Notes: generated from the letters alone by a model not told the origin. 64,000 nucleotides of DNA from CAVSUZ01 sp963791885 (GCA_963791885.1 CAWBUL010000004.1:186001-250000); one strand, 5' to 3'; positions 15,267 to 24,298 are shown, numbered from the stretch's first letter. Program-made: numbers and translations.

Positions 15267-17861
15267 ATGTCCCTCCAGAGTCTGCTGGTGCGGCTGGCCG
15301 ATGCATGCAGCCAGCGCGCCAAGCTCGCCCTGCTGATCGGCGCGGTCGTGGCCGCGCTATCCCTCCTGTACGCGTCGGGCCACCTAGGCGTGAGCACCGA
15401 TACCTCCGCCATGTTCTCCAGCAAACTCGCCTGGCAGCGCAACGCCCAGGAACTGGCGCGGGACTTCCCTCAGTTCGACAACGTGCTGGTCGCCGCCGTC
15501 AGCGCGGACAAGCCCGAGGAGGCTGAGGCCACCGCCGCCGCCCTGGCCGCCGCGCTGAGCAAGAACACTCAGAGCATCGTCGACGTCTCCCGTCCTGACG
15601 CCGATCCCTTCCTGCAGAAAGAAGGCCTGCTCTTTCTCGATACGGCCGACCTGACGAAGCTGATGAACCAGACCATCGCGGCCCAGCCGTTCCTGGGTCA
15701 GTTGGTCGCGGATCCGTCGGCACGCGGGCTGTTCTCGGCTCTCGCTCTGCTCGGAATGGGCGCGGCGCACGGTCAGGCAGATCTGAACGCGTTCGCCCAG
15801 CCACTTCATGCCTTCCATAATGCGATGGCCAGCGCACTGGCCGGCCATCCCGAGCCGCTCTCCTGGCAATCGCTGCTCGGCGGTGGCCTCTCCGATCTGG
15901 CCGGGAAATACCGCTTCGTCCTGGTTCATCCCAAGTTGAACTACGGCGCACTGGAACCGGGAGGAGAGGCGACCGACGCAATCCACGCCGCCGCCGCGCA
16001 GCTCCCGTACGTCAAATCCGGCCAGGCGCATGTCGCGATCACCGGCCAGATCGCACTGGCTGACGAACAGTTCAAAACGGTCGCCGAAGGCACGGTTTAC
16101 GGGCTGATGGGCAGCATCGTGCTGATCACGCTGTGGCTGTACTTCGCCGTCAAAACCTGGCGCCTGATCGTCCCCATCCTGCTCACGCTTGGGCTTGGGC
16201 TGTCGGTCACGCTGTTCTTCGCCGCCGCCGCTGTCGGTACATTGAACCTGATCTCCGTAGGCTTCGGCATCCTGTTCGTCGGCATCGCAGTCGATTTCGC
16301 CATCCAGTTCTCCGTCCGCTTCCGTGACCGCCATCACGAGTTCCCCGACCTCAATGAGGCGATCCGACAAACCGCCAGACGCACCGGGGAGCAGATCCTC
16401 GTCGCCTCCGTCGCGACCGCGGCCGGCTTCCTCGCCTTCGTCCCGACATCCTTCCTGGGTGTTGCGGAACTCGGCCTCATTGCCGGCGTGGGCATGCTGA
16501 TTGCCTTCGCCTGTACGCTGACATTTCTGCCCGCCGCTATCACCCTGTTCCGTCCGGGCGGAGAAAAAGGGGTCGTTGGCTTCAGTTGGGCCGTGCCGCT
16601 CGACCCTCTGGTGGCGCGCTGGCGCCGGCCGATCCTGGGGTTCTTCGCCGCGGTCGCCGTCGTGAGCATCGCAATGGCGCATGGCCTGACCTTCGATGCC
16701 AACCCGCTCGACACCAGCAATCAGAATACCGAGGCCATGCGTACGCTGAAGATGCTGATGGGCTCGCCGATCACCAATCCGTTCACGATCGACATCTTGG
16801 AACCCAACGTGCAGGACGCCGCGACACTCGCGGATCGGCTGCGAAAATTGCCATCTGTCTCCAGCGTACGGACCTTGGCCAGCTTCGTTCCCGCCGACCA
16901 AGACAAGAAGCTTGCGATCATCCAGGACGCGTCCGCCATCCTCGGTCCCACGCTCACCGCGCCCGCGTCGGCGGCGCCCGTCCCGCCCGATCAGATCCGC
17001 CTGGCCGCCAAGGCCGCCTACGATCAGATCGCGCCCGCTCTCTCGAGCCTCAAACCCGGCAATCCCCTCCAGCCGATTGCCAATGATCTGAAAGCGATCG
17101 AGTCCGCGCCGGACGCCACCGTGATGGCGATCAACCAGTCGCTCACAGCCTTTCTGCCGCAGGAACTGAACGCCCTGATTACCTCTCTGGGCGCCGAGCC
17201 CGTGACGCTGGCCTCCATTCCAGCGGAGCTGAAGCGGCAATGGGTGCTGCCCGACGGTCGGGCCAGAGTGCAGGCATTGCCGAAGATGGAGGGCAAGGAT
17301 ACGTCGGCCGAGATCGCCACCTTCGTGAAGCAGGTTCAGGCGGTGGCCCCCAATGCCGGCGGTCCAGCTGTCACCATCATCGCGACCAGCCAGACCATCG
17401 TTGACGCGTTCCGCACCGCCGCGATCTATGCCCTCGTCGCCATCACCTTGATCTTGCTCCTCGCCCTGCGCCGCATCCGAGACGTGCTGCTGGTGCTCGC
17501 GCCCCTCCTCCTGTCGGGTCTGCTGACCTTGTTGATCATGGTGGCCGTGCCGCTGCCGCTGAACTACGCGAACATCATCGCTCTGCCTCTGCTGCTGGGT
17601 GTTGGCGTCTCCTTCAACATCTACTTCGTCATGAATTGGCGGGCTGGGCGCCCGGGAATTCTCGGCTCGGCCACAGCCCGCGCGATCGTCTTCTCGGCGC
17701 TTACCACCAGCACGGCCTTCGGTTCGCTGGCGCTCTCCAACCACCCCGGCACAGCCAGTATGGGTCAGCTGCTCCTCATCAGTCTCGGCTGTACCTTGCT
17801 TGCCAGCCTCTTATTCGTTCCTGCCTTGCTCGCCAGCTTGCGCCAGCCGAACCAGACCTGA
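15267..17861 (+). CDS. hpnN: Hopanoid-associated RND transporter HpnN
   Basis: 864-residue RND/MMPL-type inner-membrane transporter from the ATG at 15267 (MSLQSLLVRLADACSQRAKL). The N-terminal helix is followed by a periplasmic loop, five clustered helices (GTVYGLMGSIVLITLWLYFA, then LGLSVTLFFAAAAVGTLNL), a second large loop and a matching C-terminal helix bundle. SVGFGILFVGIAVDFAIQFS is the conserved helix-4-like segment. HpnN moves hopanoids to the outer membrane. A longer frame to 15099 overlaps the divergent leader and is not used. hpnK lies about 5 kb away in this window. Confidence 0.85.
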   Translation: MSLQSLLVRLADACSQRAKLALLIGAVVAALSLLYASGHLGVSTDTSAMFSSKLAWQRNAQELARDFPQFDNVLVAAVSADKPEEAEATAAALAAALSKNTQSIVDVSRPDADPFLQKEGLLFLDTADLTKLMNQTIAAQPFLGQLVADPSARGLFSALALLGMGAAHGQADLNAFAQPLHAFHNAMASALAGHPEPLSWQSLLGGGLSDLAGKYRFVLVHPKLNYGALEPGGEATDAIHAAAAQLPYVKSGQAHVAITGQIALADEQFKTVAEGTVYGLMGSIVLITLWLYFAVKTWRLIVPILLTLGLGLSVTLFFAAAAVGTLNLISVGFGILFVGIAVDFAIQFSVRFRDRHHEFPDLNEAIRQTARRTGEQILVASVATAAGFLAFVPTSFLGVAELGLIAGVGMLIAFACTLTFLPAAITLFRPGGEKGVVGFSWAVPLDPLVARWRRPILGFFAAVAVVSIAMAHGLTFDANPLDTSNQNTEAMRTLKMLMGSPITNPFTIDILEPNVQDAATLADRLRKLPSVSSVRTLASFVPADQDKKLAIIQDASAILGPTLTAPASAAPVPPDQIRLAAKAAYDQIAPALSSLKPGNPLQPIANDLKAIESAPDATVMAINQSLTAFLPQELNALITSLGAEPVTLASIPAELKRQWVLPDGRARVQALPKMEGKDTSAEIATFVKQVQAVAPNAGGPAVTIIATSQTIVDAFRTAAIYALVAITLILLLALRRIRDVLLVLAPLLLSGLLTLLIMVAVPLPLNYANIIALPLLLGVGVSFNIYFVMNWRAGRPGILGSATARAIVFSALTTSTAFGSLALSNHPGTASMGQLLLISLGCTLLASLLFVPALLASLRQPNQT

Positions 17862-17896
17862 ACCGATCCTTAATCGCGGGGTGGTAGACTTGATGT

Positions 17897-18196
17897 ATGC
17901 CCTGGCCTTTGGTCTCGCTGATCCTCGTTGCCGGGCCGCCGGCTGATTGCCGTCCACCGCCCACCGCCGGATCCATCCCGCTCGAGCTGAGCATTTCGGG
18001 CCAACCCGGCGTCCCGAGCAACGCTAGCGGCAACGTCTACATGCAGCTTCCCATCCCTGCGCCAAATGCGCTCGCCTGTGATGACGCCGTCCCACCGCCT
18101 GCGGATGTCCTCGGCGGTCCTCCCGCCCGCGATTTGTTGGATGGCCCGGGCCTCACCCGTCCCCCGGTTCTCGAAAACGGCAACAGATCTCGCTAG
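17897..18196 (+). CDS. Possible short lipoprotein-like hypothetical protein
   Basis: 99 residues with a hydrophobic start (MPWPLVSLILVAGPPADC) that could be a short lipoprotein signal with Cys18, followed by a Pro-rich segment. No family is recognised. It begins 35 bp after hpnN, and the IS630 element starts about 100 bp after its stop. The opposite strand also has ORFs here but with no better features. Confidence 0.35.
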   Translation: MPWPLVSLILVAGPPADCRPPPTAGSIPLELSISGQPGVPSNASGNVYMQLPIPAPNALACDDAVPPPADVLGGPPARDLLDGPGLTRPPVLENGNRSR

Positions 18197-18299
18197 CGAG
18201 AATGCGATCACTCGCCTGAAAGCTCGTCCGCGACCCCAATGAAGACCCGGTCGGTCCGCTCGAGCAGCCTGATCCGGGCCGTCTGGCTGCCTGCTCTCA

Positions 18300-19469
18300 T
18301 ACCAAATCCCCCTCACGAAGACTCACGTGGGGGATTCCCCGACGCGGGTGTGATCTGATTCAACCTCGGCGGCCCGAAGGAGGTTTGCCATGGGAAGCCC
18401 GATCCCACTGAGATTAGACTACAATGCGGGACAACTGCGGCGTATTGCCCGCGACAGCAAGGATGCCGACCAGGTTCGGCGGCTGCTGTCACTGGCGCTG
18501 ATCTACGGCGGAGGCAGCCGGACCGAGGCAGCGCAGGCAGGCGGCGTGGGGCTGCAAGTGGTGCGCGACTGGGTACTGCGGTTCAATGCGAACGGCCCTG
18601 GAGGGCTGATCGACCGCAAGGCTCCAGGACAGCCATCCAGACTTGATGCGAGGCATCGTGCCGCGCTGGCAGCGATGGTCGAGAACGGCCCGATCCCGGC
18701 GGTACACGGCGTCGTCCGCTGGCGCATCATCGATCTCTGCCAATGCTTATGGGACGAATACGGGACCAACGTCTCGAAACAGACGCTGAGCCGGGAGCTG
18801 CGAGCCATGGGATATCGCAAGCTGTCGGCACGTCCGCGCCATCACGCGCAAGCCGCGGGCGCCATCGAGACGTTCAAAAAAACTGGCCTGCGACAGTGGA
18901 GGCGATCGCGCGCGAGCGGAGCCTCGATCGCAGCGATATAGAGGTGTGGTTCGGCGACGAAGCCAGGATCGGCCAGAAGAACAAGATCACCCGTCGCTGG
19001 GCTCGGCGCGGCACCCGCCCCTCGGCGCCATCAGACCAGCGAACCGCCTCGACCTATATTTTCGGTGCCATCTGCCCGGCCGAGGGCAAGGCTGTCGGCT
19101 TGATCCTGCCCTGGTGCAACACGGCGATGATGAACCTGCATCTGGCGGCGATCTCGGCTGATATCGCTCCAGGCCGCCACGCGGCGCTGTTGCTCGACCA
19201 GGCGGGCTGGCATCTCTCGCGCCAGCTGTCGGTGCCGGACAACATCACAATTGTTCCACTGCCGCCGAAATGCCCCGAACTCAACGCGCAGGAGAACGTC
19301 TGGCAGTTCATGCGCGATAACTGGCTCTCCAATCGGGTGTTCGACGACACCGACGCGCTGCTCGATCACTGCTGCGAGGCGTGGAATAAGCTGGAGGCGC
19401 GGCCGTGGGCCATCATGTCGCTCGGATTGCGCGATTGGGCGCATCGGTCGTGATCAGAGGGATTTGGTA
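18300..19469 (+). mobile_element. IS630-family insertion sequence, copy 1
   Basis: 1170-bp element with ends TACCAAATCCC and its complement GGGATTTGGTA. The transposase has two overlapping frames. The flanks TCA (18297-18299) and TCA (19470-19472) form a 3-bp direct duplication. It inserted just past the stop of the DUF167 gene, whose stop codon is the right-hand TCA read on the minus strand, so no gene was broken. A second, diverged copy is at 44557-45725. Confidence 0.9.
18390..19453 (+). CDS. IS630 transposase (two frames joined by frameshift at an A7 run)
   Basis: The first frame (18390-18941) encodes the N-terminal helix-turn-helix (MGSPIPLRLDYNAGQLRRIA). The second (up to 19453) encodes the DDE catalytic domain with VWFGDEARIGQKNK, LLLDQAGWH and CPELNAQENVW. 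A slip by -1 at the A7 run (18876-18882) joins TFKK to KNWPATVEAI. The same A7 is conserved in the second copy, so this is probably a normal programmed frameshift or transcriptional slippage rather than decay. A GGAGG ribosome-binding site is present upstream of the ATG. Confidence 0.88.
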
Positions 19470-19790
19470 TCACCGCATCACCGAGGCGAAAGCCTCGGCG
19501 AACTCCGCCGCTCCGCCAACGATGAGCAGGCGCTTCTCCCGCCCCGTCGCACCCAACTCCAAGGTGATCCGCCCCGCCTTGATCCCGAGCCATTCGGCCA
19601 GAGCCGCAACCACCGCCTCGTTCGCCCGCCCGCCTTCCGGCGGCGCTGTGACCGAGACCTTCAGCCGTGCTGACGGCCAGCCCGGAGAAGATGCGGCGTC
19701 TGTCGCCGGCCCGATCTGCACGCGCCGCGCGCCCGGCTGAACCTTCACGGCGAGCACAATCCCCGCAGTTGTCTCCAGCCAGAACGTCAC
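19470..19790 (-). CDS. DUF167 (YggU-like) protein
   Basis: 106 residues from a GTG start at 19790-19788 that overlaps the stop of the upstream znuC-znuB fusion as GTGA. The core LAVKVQPGARRVQIG, SARLKVSVTAPPEGGRANEA and KAGRITLELGATGREKRLLI matches the small conserved YggU/DUF167 fold. Function is unknown. Its stop is immediately followed by the IS630 target duplication. Translational coupling to the zinc-transport operon suggests it was the last gene of that operon. Confidence 0.85.
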   Translation of the reverse strand: MTFWLETTAGIVLAVKVQPGARRVQIGPATDAASSPGWPSARLKVSVTAPPEGGRANEAVVAALAEWLGIKAGRITLELGATGREKRLLIVGGAAEFAEAFASVMR

Positions 19791-20566
19791 GCCGCCAGCC
19801 GTCCCGCGCCATAGGCCAGCGCACCCGACGCGCCCACAAAGAAGCCGATCGGCCAGTCCGTCAGGAAGGACAATGCGATCGCTACCCAGACCGTCACCAC
19901 TGCGATCACGACCGACAACATCATCGCGCGAACCGGCCGGTCCGTTAGCATGCGTGCCGCGGACGCTGGTCCGGTCATCAGGCTGAAGACCAGCAGTGCA
20001 CCCACAACCGGCAGCGCCGCGGCTGTCGCCAGCGCGACAATGCCGAGGAACAGCAGGTCCATCCTTCCGTCCGGTACGCCGGCCGCCTCGCCAAGCTCCG
20101 CGGACATCGCATTCAGCAGCAGCGGCCGGAACAGCAGGCAGACCGCACCGATCGAGAGCGCACCGATCGCCGTGACCGAGATGATATCGTTGCGGGTGAC
20201 CCCGAGCACCTCGCCGAACAGCAGCGCGTATACCGTCTGCGAATATTGGCTCGTCAAACTCAGGAACAGTGCGCCGAGCCCGAGCAGCATGACCAGATCG
20301 CGCGCCCGCAGCGGCAGGAATGGGTCGAGCATGATCTTCTGCGGCACGTATCCGACCGACCGCCGGTCGAGCCGCACGCATCCCATGCTTGGCACCTGCA
20401 AGCCCAGGATCGTCCGCAGCAGCGTCGTCTTGCCGGACCCGTTTGCATCGATCAGCCCGCAGAACTCGGACCGTCCCAGCCGGAACGTCACATCCCGCAG
20501 GACTGTCCGGCCGGGAAAGGCGACGCTCAGGTGCTCCACCACGAGCATGGCGTCATCCAACAGCAT
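19787..20566 (-). pseudogene. znuC-znuB deletion fusion (zinc ABC transporter ATPase N-terminus joined to permease C-terminus)
   Basis: The 259-codon ORF is a chimera. Residues 1-92 are the start of a ZnuC-type ATPase, with a Walker A-like ANGSGKTT (the first glycine of the motif is replaced) and VGYVPQKIMLDPFLPLRARD. It lacks the signature, Walker B and H-loop regions. From residue 93 (codon at 20290) it becomes the C-terminal half of a ZnuB-type ABC-3 permease (LGALFLSLTSQYSQ, then several helices to the end). The two genes must have been joined by an in-frame deletion of roughly 150 ATPase and 100 or more permease codons. Neither half should function as a transporter. Confidence 0.82.
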
Positions 20567-20571
20567 TGTCC

Positions 20572-21105
20572 TTACTGTCCCGCGGCCAGTTTCTCGGTCG
20601 AGACCTTATCCGCCACTGCGCTGTGCAGCGCCCGCACCTCGGCAGCCATCCAGGACTGATAGGTGAAGCCCGGCTCCGGCATGGTTTCATACACGCCTAC
20701 CACGGGAACGCCGTTCCTTCGCGCGCGCTCCAGGAAGGACTGCGTTAGCGAGTCCGTAACCTGTTGATTGTATATGAACACCTTCACCTTGTGCCCATCG
20801 AACAAGGCATTTTGCGCCGCGATATCCTGCGGTGACGGGTCGGTGCCGTTCATGATCGCCGATTGCAGGCTGTATGGCGTGGCGATGTCGCACCCGGCGC
20901 TTGCAGCATATAATTCGCGACGGGTTCAGTCACCGCCACCGCTGTTCCGCCATACGCCGCCTTGAATGCGGCGATCGCGTCCAGCCAGGGTTTCAGCGAA
21001 TCATCGAACTGCGCCGCCTTGGCGTGGAAATACGCCGTCTGTGCCAGCATCAGCCGTCGCGTGAACCGCCACTGTCAGAACCAATCCCATGGCGACTGCC
21101 AACAC
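20572..21105 (-). pseudogene. Broken znuA-like zinc-binding protein gene
   Basis: Three disconnected pieces of a periplasmic metal-binding protein are readable. A signal peptide (VLAVAMGLVLTVAVHATADA) starts at 21105. A middle part in another frame (MLAQTAYFHAKAAQ to TEPVANYMLQA) ends near 20912. The C-terminal part (GCDIATPYSLQSAIMNGTD to the stop at 20572) lies in a third frame, separated by a 1-bp deletion. Most of the N-terminal metal-binding lobe is missing. The C-part matches the ZnuA/TroA family. It sits 5 bp upstream of the znuC-znuB fusion, opposite zur. Confidence 0.8.
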
Positions 21106-21128
21106 CCGAATGCGTGACCTGGCCCAAA

Positions 21129-21145
21129 GTGATACATCATATCAC
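21129..21145. promoter_or_regulatory. Zur-box-like palindrome, znuA side
   Basis: GTGATACATCATATCAC has 6-bp palindromic arms (GTGATA/TATCAC) around CATCA, in an AT-rich island between divergent znuA and zur. Fur-family repressors bind such AT-rich dyads. It is close to the former znuA start, so it probably repressed znuA when zinc was plentiful. Confidence 0.65.
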
Positions 21146-21171
21146 TCTGATGCCGGCGCCCTGGCAAGAGT

Positions 21172-21186
21172 TGATATGACATATCA
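21172..21186. promoter_or_regulatory. Zur-box-like palindrome, zur side
   Basis: TGATATGACATATCA is a perfect 7-1-7 palindrome. It lies 55 bp before the zur ATG and 26 bp from the similar site at 21129-21145. Both share GATA..TATC arms. Autoregulation of zur plus control of the divergent zinc operon is the expected role. Confidence 0.68.
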
Positions 21187-21240
21187 TTTTTACGGGGTCA
21201 CCTTGCGTCTACGCCCCCAACGAGGCCAGACCCGGATCGG

Positions 21241-21702
21241 ATGCCCGTGCCGCACACCGCGCCCACCGAAGCGACGCTCGACGAGCTGGCCACTTTCTGC
21301 CGCCGGAGGGGCGGCCGCCTGACCAAACAGCGCCGCGCCGTCTTGGCCACCTTGCTGTCGGTCAAACGTCCGCTCTCAGCCTACGAAATCCGCGACATCC
21401 TTCACCACGCCGACCCCTCGCTCACCCCCGCCAGCGTCTATCGCTGCCTCGATTTCCTGCTCGAACACGGCCTGGTCCACCGGCTGGAAACCACGCGCGC
21501 CTTCGTCGCCTGCGAGCATCCCGACCACCCGCACGCCGTGCGGTTCCTGATCTGCCGCCAATGCGGGGCCGTGGTGGAAGCCGAGGACACGCGGATCGCC
21601 GCAGCCGCCGAAAGCCTCGGTCAGCGCATGGGCTTTGCCCTCGATCACCACGCAGTCGAGTTGACCGGCCTCTGCTCGGATTGTCAGGACGCTACGGATT
21701 AA
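21241..21702 (+). CDS. zur: Zinc uptake regulator, Fur family
   Basis: 153-residue metal-sensing repressor. An N-terminal winged helix (LTKQRRAVLATLLSV, then TPASVYRCLDFLLEHGLV) is followed by the dimer/metal domain with a His cluster (CEHPDHPH, 91-98) and two zinc-binding CxxC pairs, C105/C108 and C145/C148. It faces the wrecked znuA across a 136-bp region holding two AT-rich palindromes. The context of znuABC remnants supports Zur rather than Fur. The gene itself looks intact. Its stop overlaps the convergent ureohydrolase gene by 4 bp. Confidence 0.9.
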   Translation: MPVPHTAPTEATLDELATFCRRRGGRLTKQRRAVLATLLSVKRPLSAYEIRDILHHADPSLTPASVYRCLDFLLEHGLVHRLETTRAFVACEHPDHPHAVRFLICRQCGAVVEAEDTRIAAAAESLGQRMGFALDHHAVELTGLCSDCQDATD

Positions 21703-22664
21703 CCCCGTCGCTGCCGCGCCTCAGCAAGCAAACACAGGATCTCGAACAGCACCGACGCCCCGTTCAATGCGGTCAGCGTGCCGACATCGAACGGCGGCGA
21801 AACCTCCACCAGGTCACCGCCAACGAAATCCACGTCCCGCAGCGACCGCAGCAGCCTGAGCGCCTCGACTGCCATCATCCCGCCCGCTTCCGGCGTGCCC
21901 GTCCCCGGCGCCTGAGACGGATCGAGGCTGTCGATGTCGAACGACAGATACACCGGCCCATCGCCTGCAATCCGCCGAGCTTCCTCTGCTGCGAACCGCC
22001 AGCCCTTGTCTTGAAACTCGTCCATCGGCAGCACCCGCATGCCGGAGTGCTTACTGTATCCCCACATGTCCGGATCATTGGTCGTGCCGCGGATGCCGAT
22101 CTGAATCACGCGCCGGGGATCCAGCAGCCCTTCCTCCGTCGCCCGCCGGAACGGCGCGCCGTGGTGGAAGCGCGACCCGAGATAATCGTCGCCCGTGTCG
22201 CAATGCGCGTCGATGTGGATCATTCCCACCGGACCTCTGGCCGCGACGGCACGCAGGATGGGCAGACTGATTGAATGATCGCCACCCACCGACAGGGGCG
22301 TCACCCCGGCACCCACCACCGTGCGATAAAATCCGGCGATCTCCTCCAGCGCGCCCTCCAGACCGAACGGTTGCTCGATCCAGCAGTCACCCAGGTCGCG
22401 CACCCGGGCGAGCTTGAATGGCTGCACTCCTGTCGCACTGTTGATCCGCCGCAGCAGCGATGACTGCTCGCGGACGGCCCGAGGTCCATGCCGGGTCCCG
22501 GTGCGATTCGTCACGCCACCGTCGAACGGCACGCCGATGACGCCGATCTCGGTCTCGGCCAGATCCTCCGAAAACGGTACGCGGAAGAACGTGGCAATAC
22601 CGGTGTAGCGCGACCGCGCTTGCGGGTCGGTCATGTCCTCATAGCGCTGTGGCTGCTTGATCAC
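21699..22664 (-). CDS. speB: Ureohydrolase (agmatinase / guanidino-acid hydrolase type)
   Basis: 321-residue binuclear-manganese hydrolase of the arginase/agmatinase family, releasing urea from a guanidino compound. Metal ligands are seen in GGDHS (His130), DAHCD (Asp152, His154, Asp156) and SFDIDSLDP. The N-terminal TGIATFFRVP and FHHGAPFRRA segments resemble agmatinases and guanidinobutyrases more than arginase, so the substrate may be agmatine or a guanidino acid. Its start overlaps the hpnK stop by 4 bp (22661-22664). Confidence 0.86.
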   Translation of the reverse strand: MIKQPQRYEDMTDPQARSRYTGIATFFRVPFSEDLAETEIGVIGVPFDGGVTNRTGTRHGPRAVREQSSLLRRINSATGVQPFKLARVRDLGDCWIEQPFGLEGALEEIAGFYRTVVGAGVTPLSVGGDHSISLPILRAVAARGPVGMIHIDAHCDTGDDYLGSRFHHGAPFRRATEEGLLDPRRVIQIGIRGTTNDPDMWGYSKHSGMRVLPMDEFQDKGWRFAAEEARRIAGDGPVYLSFDIDSLDPSQAPGTGTPEAGGMMAVEALRLLRSLRDVDFVGGDLVEVSPPFDVGTLTALNGASVLFEILCLLAEARQRRG

Positions 22665-23539
22665 GGCACTCCCCCGGTCAGGTCCTGGAAGGTTGAAATC
22701 GTGCCAGTCTGTATGAGCGCGTCGCGCACCGCCGGGTCAAGCAGGGCGGCCAACTCGGCCTCCGGATGGTATCCCGGCATGACGCGCCGCATCTCTTCCG
22801 TTTGCGCAACGGCGGGATGGAAGTAGATTTCGCTGACCCCTGAGGGAAGCTGCCGGACGAGCCGCAGGAGACGCTCTGAATCCATCCGCCCCGACCATGC
22901 AATCCCGAAGCAATAATCGTTCACCTGGAGCCCTGCCCACTGCGCCCGCCAACGAAGCAGCCGCGTCCAGCGATACAGCGCCGCATCCGACAAGCGCGGC
23001 GTCTCTCCGCAGCCACGCAGCACCGAGGGCGGCTCGGCCGGAATCCGGATGGCGCCCAGGCCGTGACGCAACCCGGCCTGGATCAGAAGATCGCCGACCA
23101 CCGGGTGCAGGTGCATGTGCTTGTGCGCGTTGGCATGGTCCAGCCTCAGACCCGTCGCCGCGAAGGCGTCGAACTGGGCCTTAATCTCCGCAGCGAGTTC
23201 CCGGCGTGCCCGGGGTCGCAAGTATTGCAGGCTCAGGCCAAGCTGATCGCCCGGAAAGGCGCCGCTCGCATCTGTGATCGAGGGCAGGGCAGCGTGGCCC
23301 AACACCGACGATCCTTCCACGGCAACCACATGCAACCCGACACGCAACGTCGGGAGGCCCCGTGCACGCCGGACCGCGTCGGCCGCGGCCAGACCTGCCA
23401 CCATCAGGCTGGCAGAGCTCAACACACCATCCCGGTGCGCCTGCTCCACCGCCTCATTGACCGTCTCTGACAGTCCAAAATCGTCGGCGGTGATGATAAT
23501 CCGCCGCTTGGCCCCAGCAACGGGGCCAGAGTACGTCAG
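22661..23539 (-). CDS. hpnK: Hopanoid-associated YdjC-family deacetylase HpnK
   Basis: ChbG/YdjC-like deacetylase used in hopanoid side-chain modification. The catalytic N-terminus IIITADDFGLSETVNEAVEQ is encoded upstream of the first GTG (23449), so the gene must start earlier. The only in-frame space is between the bactofilin stop and that motif, and it contains no ATG, GTG or TTG. A CTG at 23539, overlapping the bactofilin TGA as CTGA, would give 292 residues. The metal-binding HANAHKHMHLHP segment and the EIYFHPA segment near the C-terminus are intact. Start assignment is inference; family identity is well supported. Confidence 0.8.
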   Translation of the reverse strand: MTYSGPVAGAKRRIIITADDFGLSETVNEAVEQAHRDGVLSSASLMVAGLAAADAVRRARGLPTLRVGLHVVAVEGSSVLGHAALPSITDASGAFPGDQLGLSLQYLRPRARRELAAEIKAQFDAFAATGLRLDHANAHKHMHLHPVVGDLLIQAGLRHGLGAIRIPAEPPSVLRGCGETPRLSDAALYRWTRLLRWRAQWAGLQVNDYCFGIAWSGRMDSERLLRLVRQLPSGVSEIYFHPAVAQTEEMRRVMPGYHPEAELAALLDPAVRDALIQTGTISTFQDLTGGVP

Positions 23540-24171
23540 ATCGCGGGCTCAGGCACGCGGGCCGGCTCGGCCTTCGAGGTGTCGGTCAGCATCTCCATCT
23601 GGCCGGAGATCTGGCCGCCATCCTCAACCTGCAGGCGACGGTAACGCGCCGTGCCCATCACCCGGCCCGAGGAGCGGATCACCAGACTGCCCCGCACCGT
23701 CAGCGTGCCGTTGATCGTACCGGCGATCTCGGCATCCTCGACTTCGATCTCGCCCTTGAACATGCCGCCGGGGGAGACGGCCAGTTCGGTGGCATGGATC
23801 ATCGTGGCTTCGACCGTGCCTTCCACGACCAGCCGTTCGGCATCCTGCACCGTGCCCTGCACGCTGATGCCGCGACCCACCACCAGCGTGCGGCGCTCGG
23901 CCGGATCGCGGGCCGGGGTGCGTGACAGCGGTGCCCCCGGGCGCGGCGCGGCCGACGGAAGCGGAGAGGGCATTGGGCTCACGGGAGGACGGGACATGGC
24001 TGACTCCTTCGCTGGGGCAGGCCGGAACGGCGGAACGCCCAGCCCTGGATCAGAGGTGAAGGTGCGGCTTTGCTCCCGCCCTTCCGGCTTGTCCGTCTCA
24101 GCGGCAAGGCCGGCAGGCAGGGTTGTTGCATCACCATCGGTGGTTTCACTGTCTTTGCGGCGCTTGAACAC
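23536..24171 (-). CDS. Bactofilin family protein
   Basis: Polymer-forming cytoskeletal protein. A disordered Pro/Ser-rich N-terminus (about 100 residues) precedes the bactofilin beta-helix (TLVVGRGISVQGTV, then LVVEGTVEATMIHATELAVS and repeated GEIEVEDAEIAGTINGTLTV turns) and a short acidic tail, 211 residues in all. A GTG start at 24171 (MFKRRKDSE) with GGTGGGGAA upstream is preferred. The ATG at 24213 has no ribosome-binding site. Bactofilins form membrane-associated filaments that position envelope enzymes. Confidence 0.88.
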   Translation of the reverse strand: MFKRRKDSETTDGDATTLPAGLAAETDKPEGREQSRTFTSDPGLGVPPFRPAPAKESAMSRPPVSPMPSPLPSAAPRPGAPLSRTPARDPAERRTLVVGRGISVQGTVQDAERLVVEGTVEATMIHATELAVSPGGMFKGEIEVEDAEIAGTINGTLTVRGSLVIRSSGRVMGTARYRRLQVEDGGQISGQMEMLTDTSKAEPARVPEPAI

Positions 24172-24298
24172 AGGTTCCCCACCCTTGTTGTGAAAAACGT
24201 CGGGGTTCGGCATCGAGGAGTGTGGCTACCACGCTCTGCGGGAGTCGCAACAGGAAATCGCCTTGCTTCACCTTGCGGTTCGATAAGGAATTTCGCGC

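Noticed and set aside
15384..17744. 786-codon open frame on the minus strand
   Set aside because: It lies entirely antisense to hpnN, is extremely Gly/Arg/Asp/Gln-rich and lacks any domain. It is a high-GC shadow.
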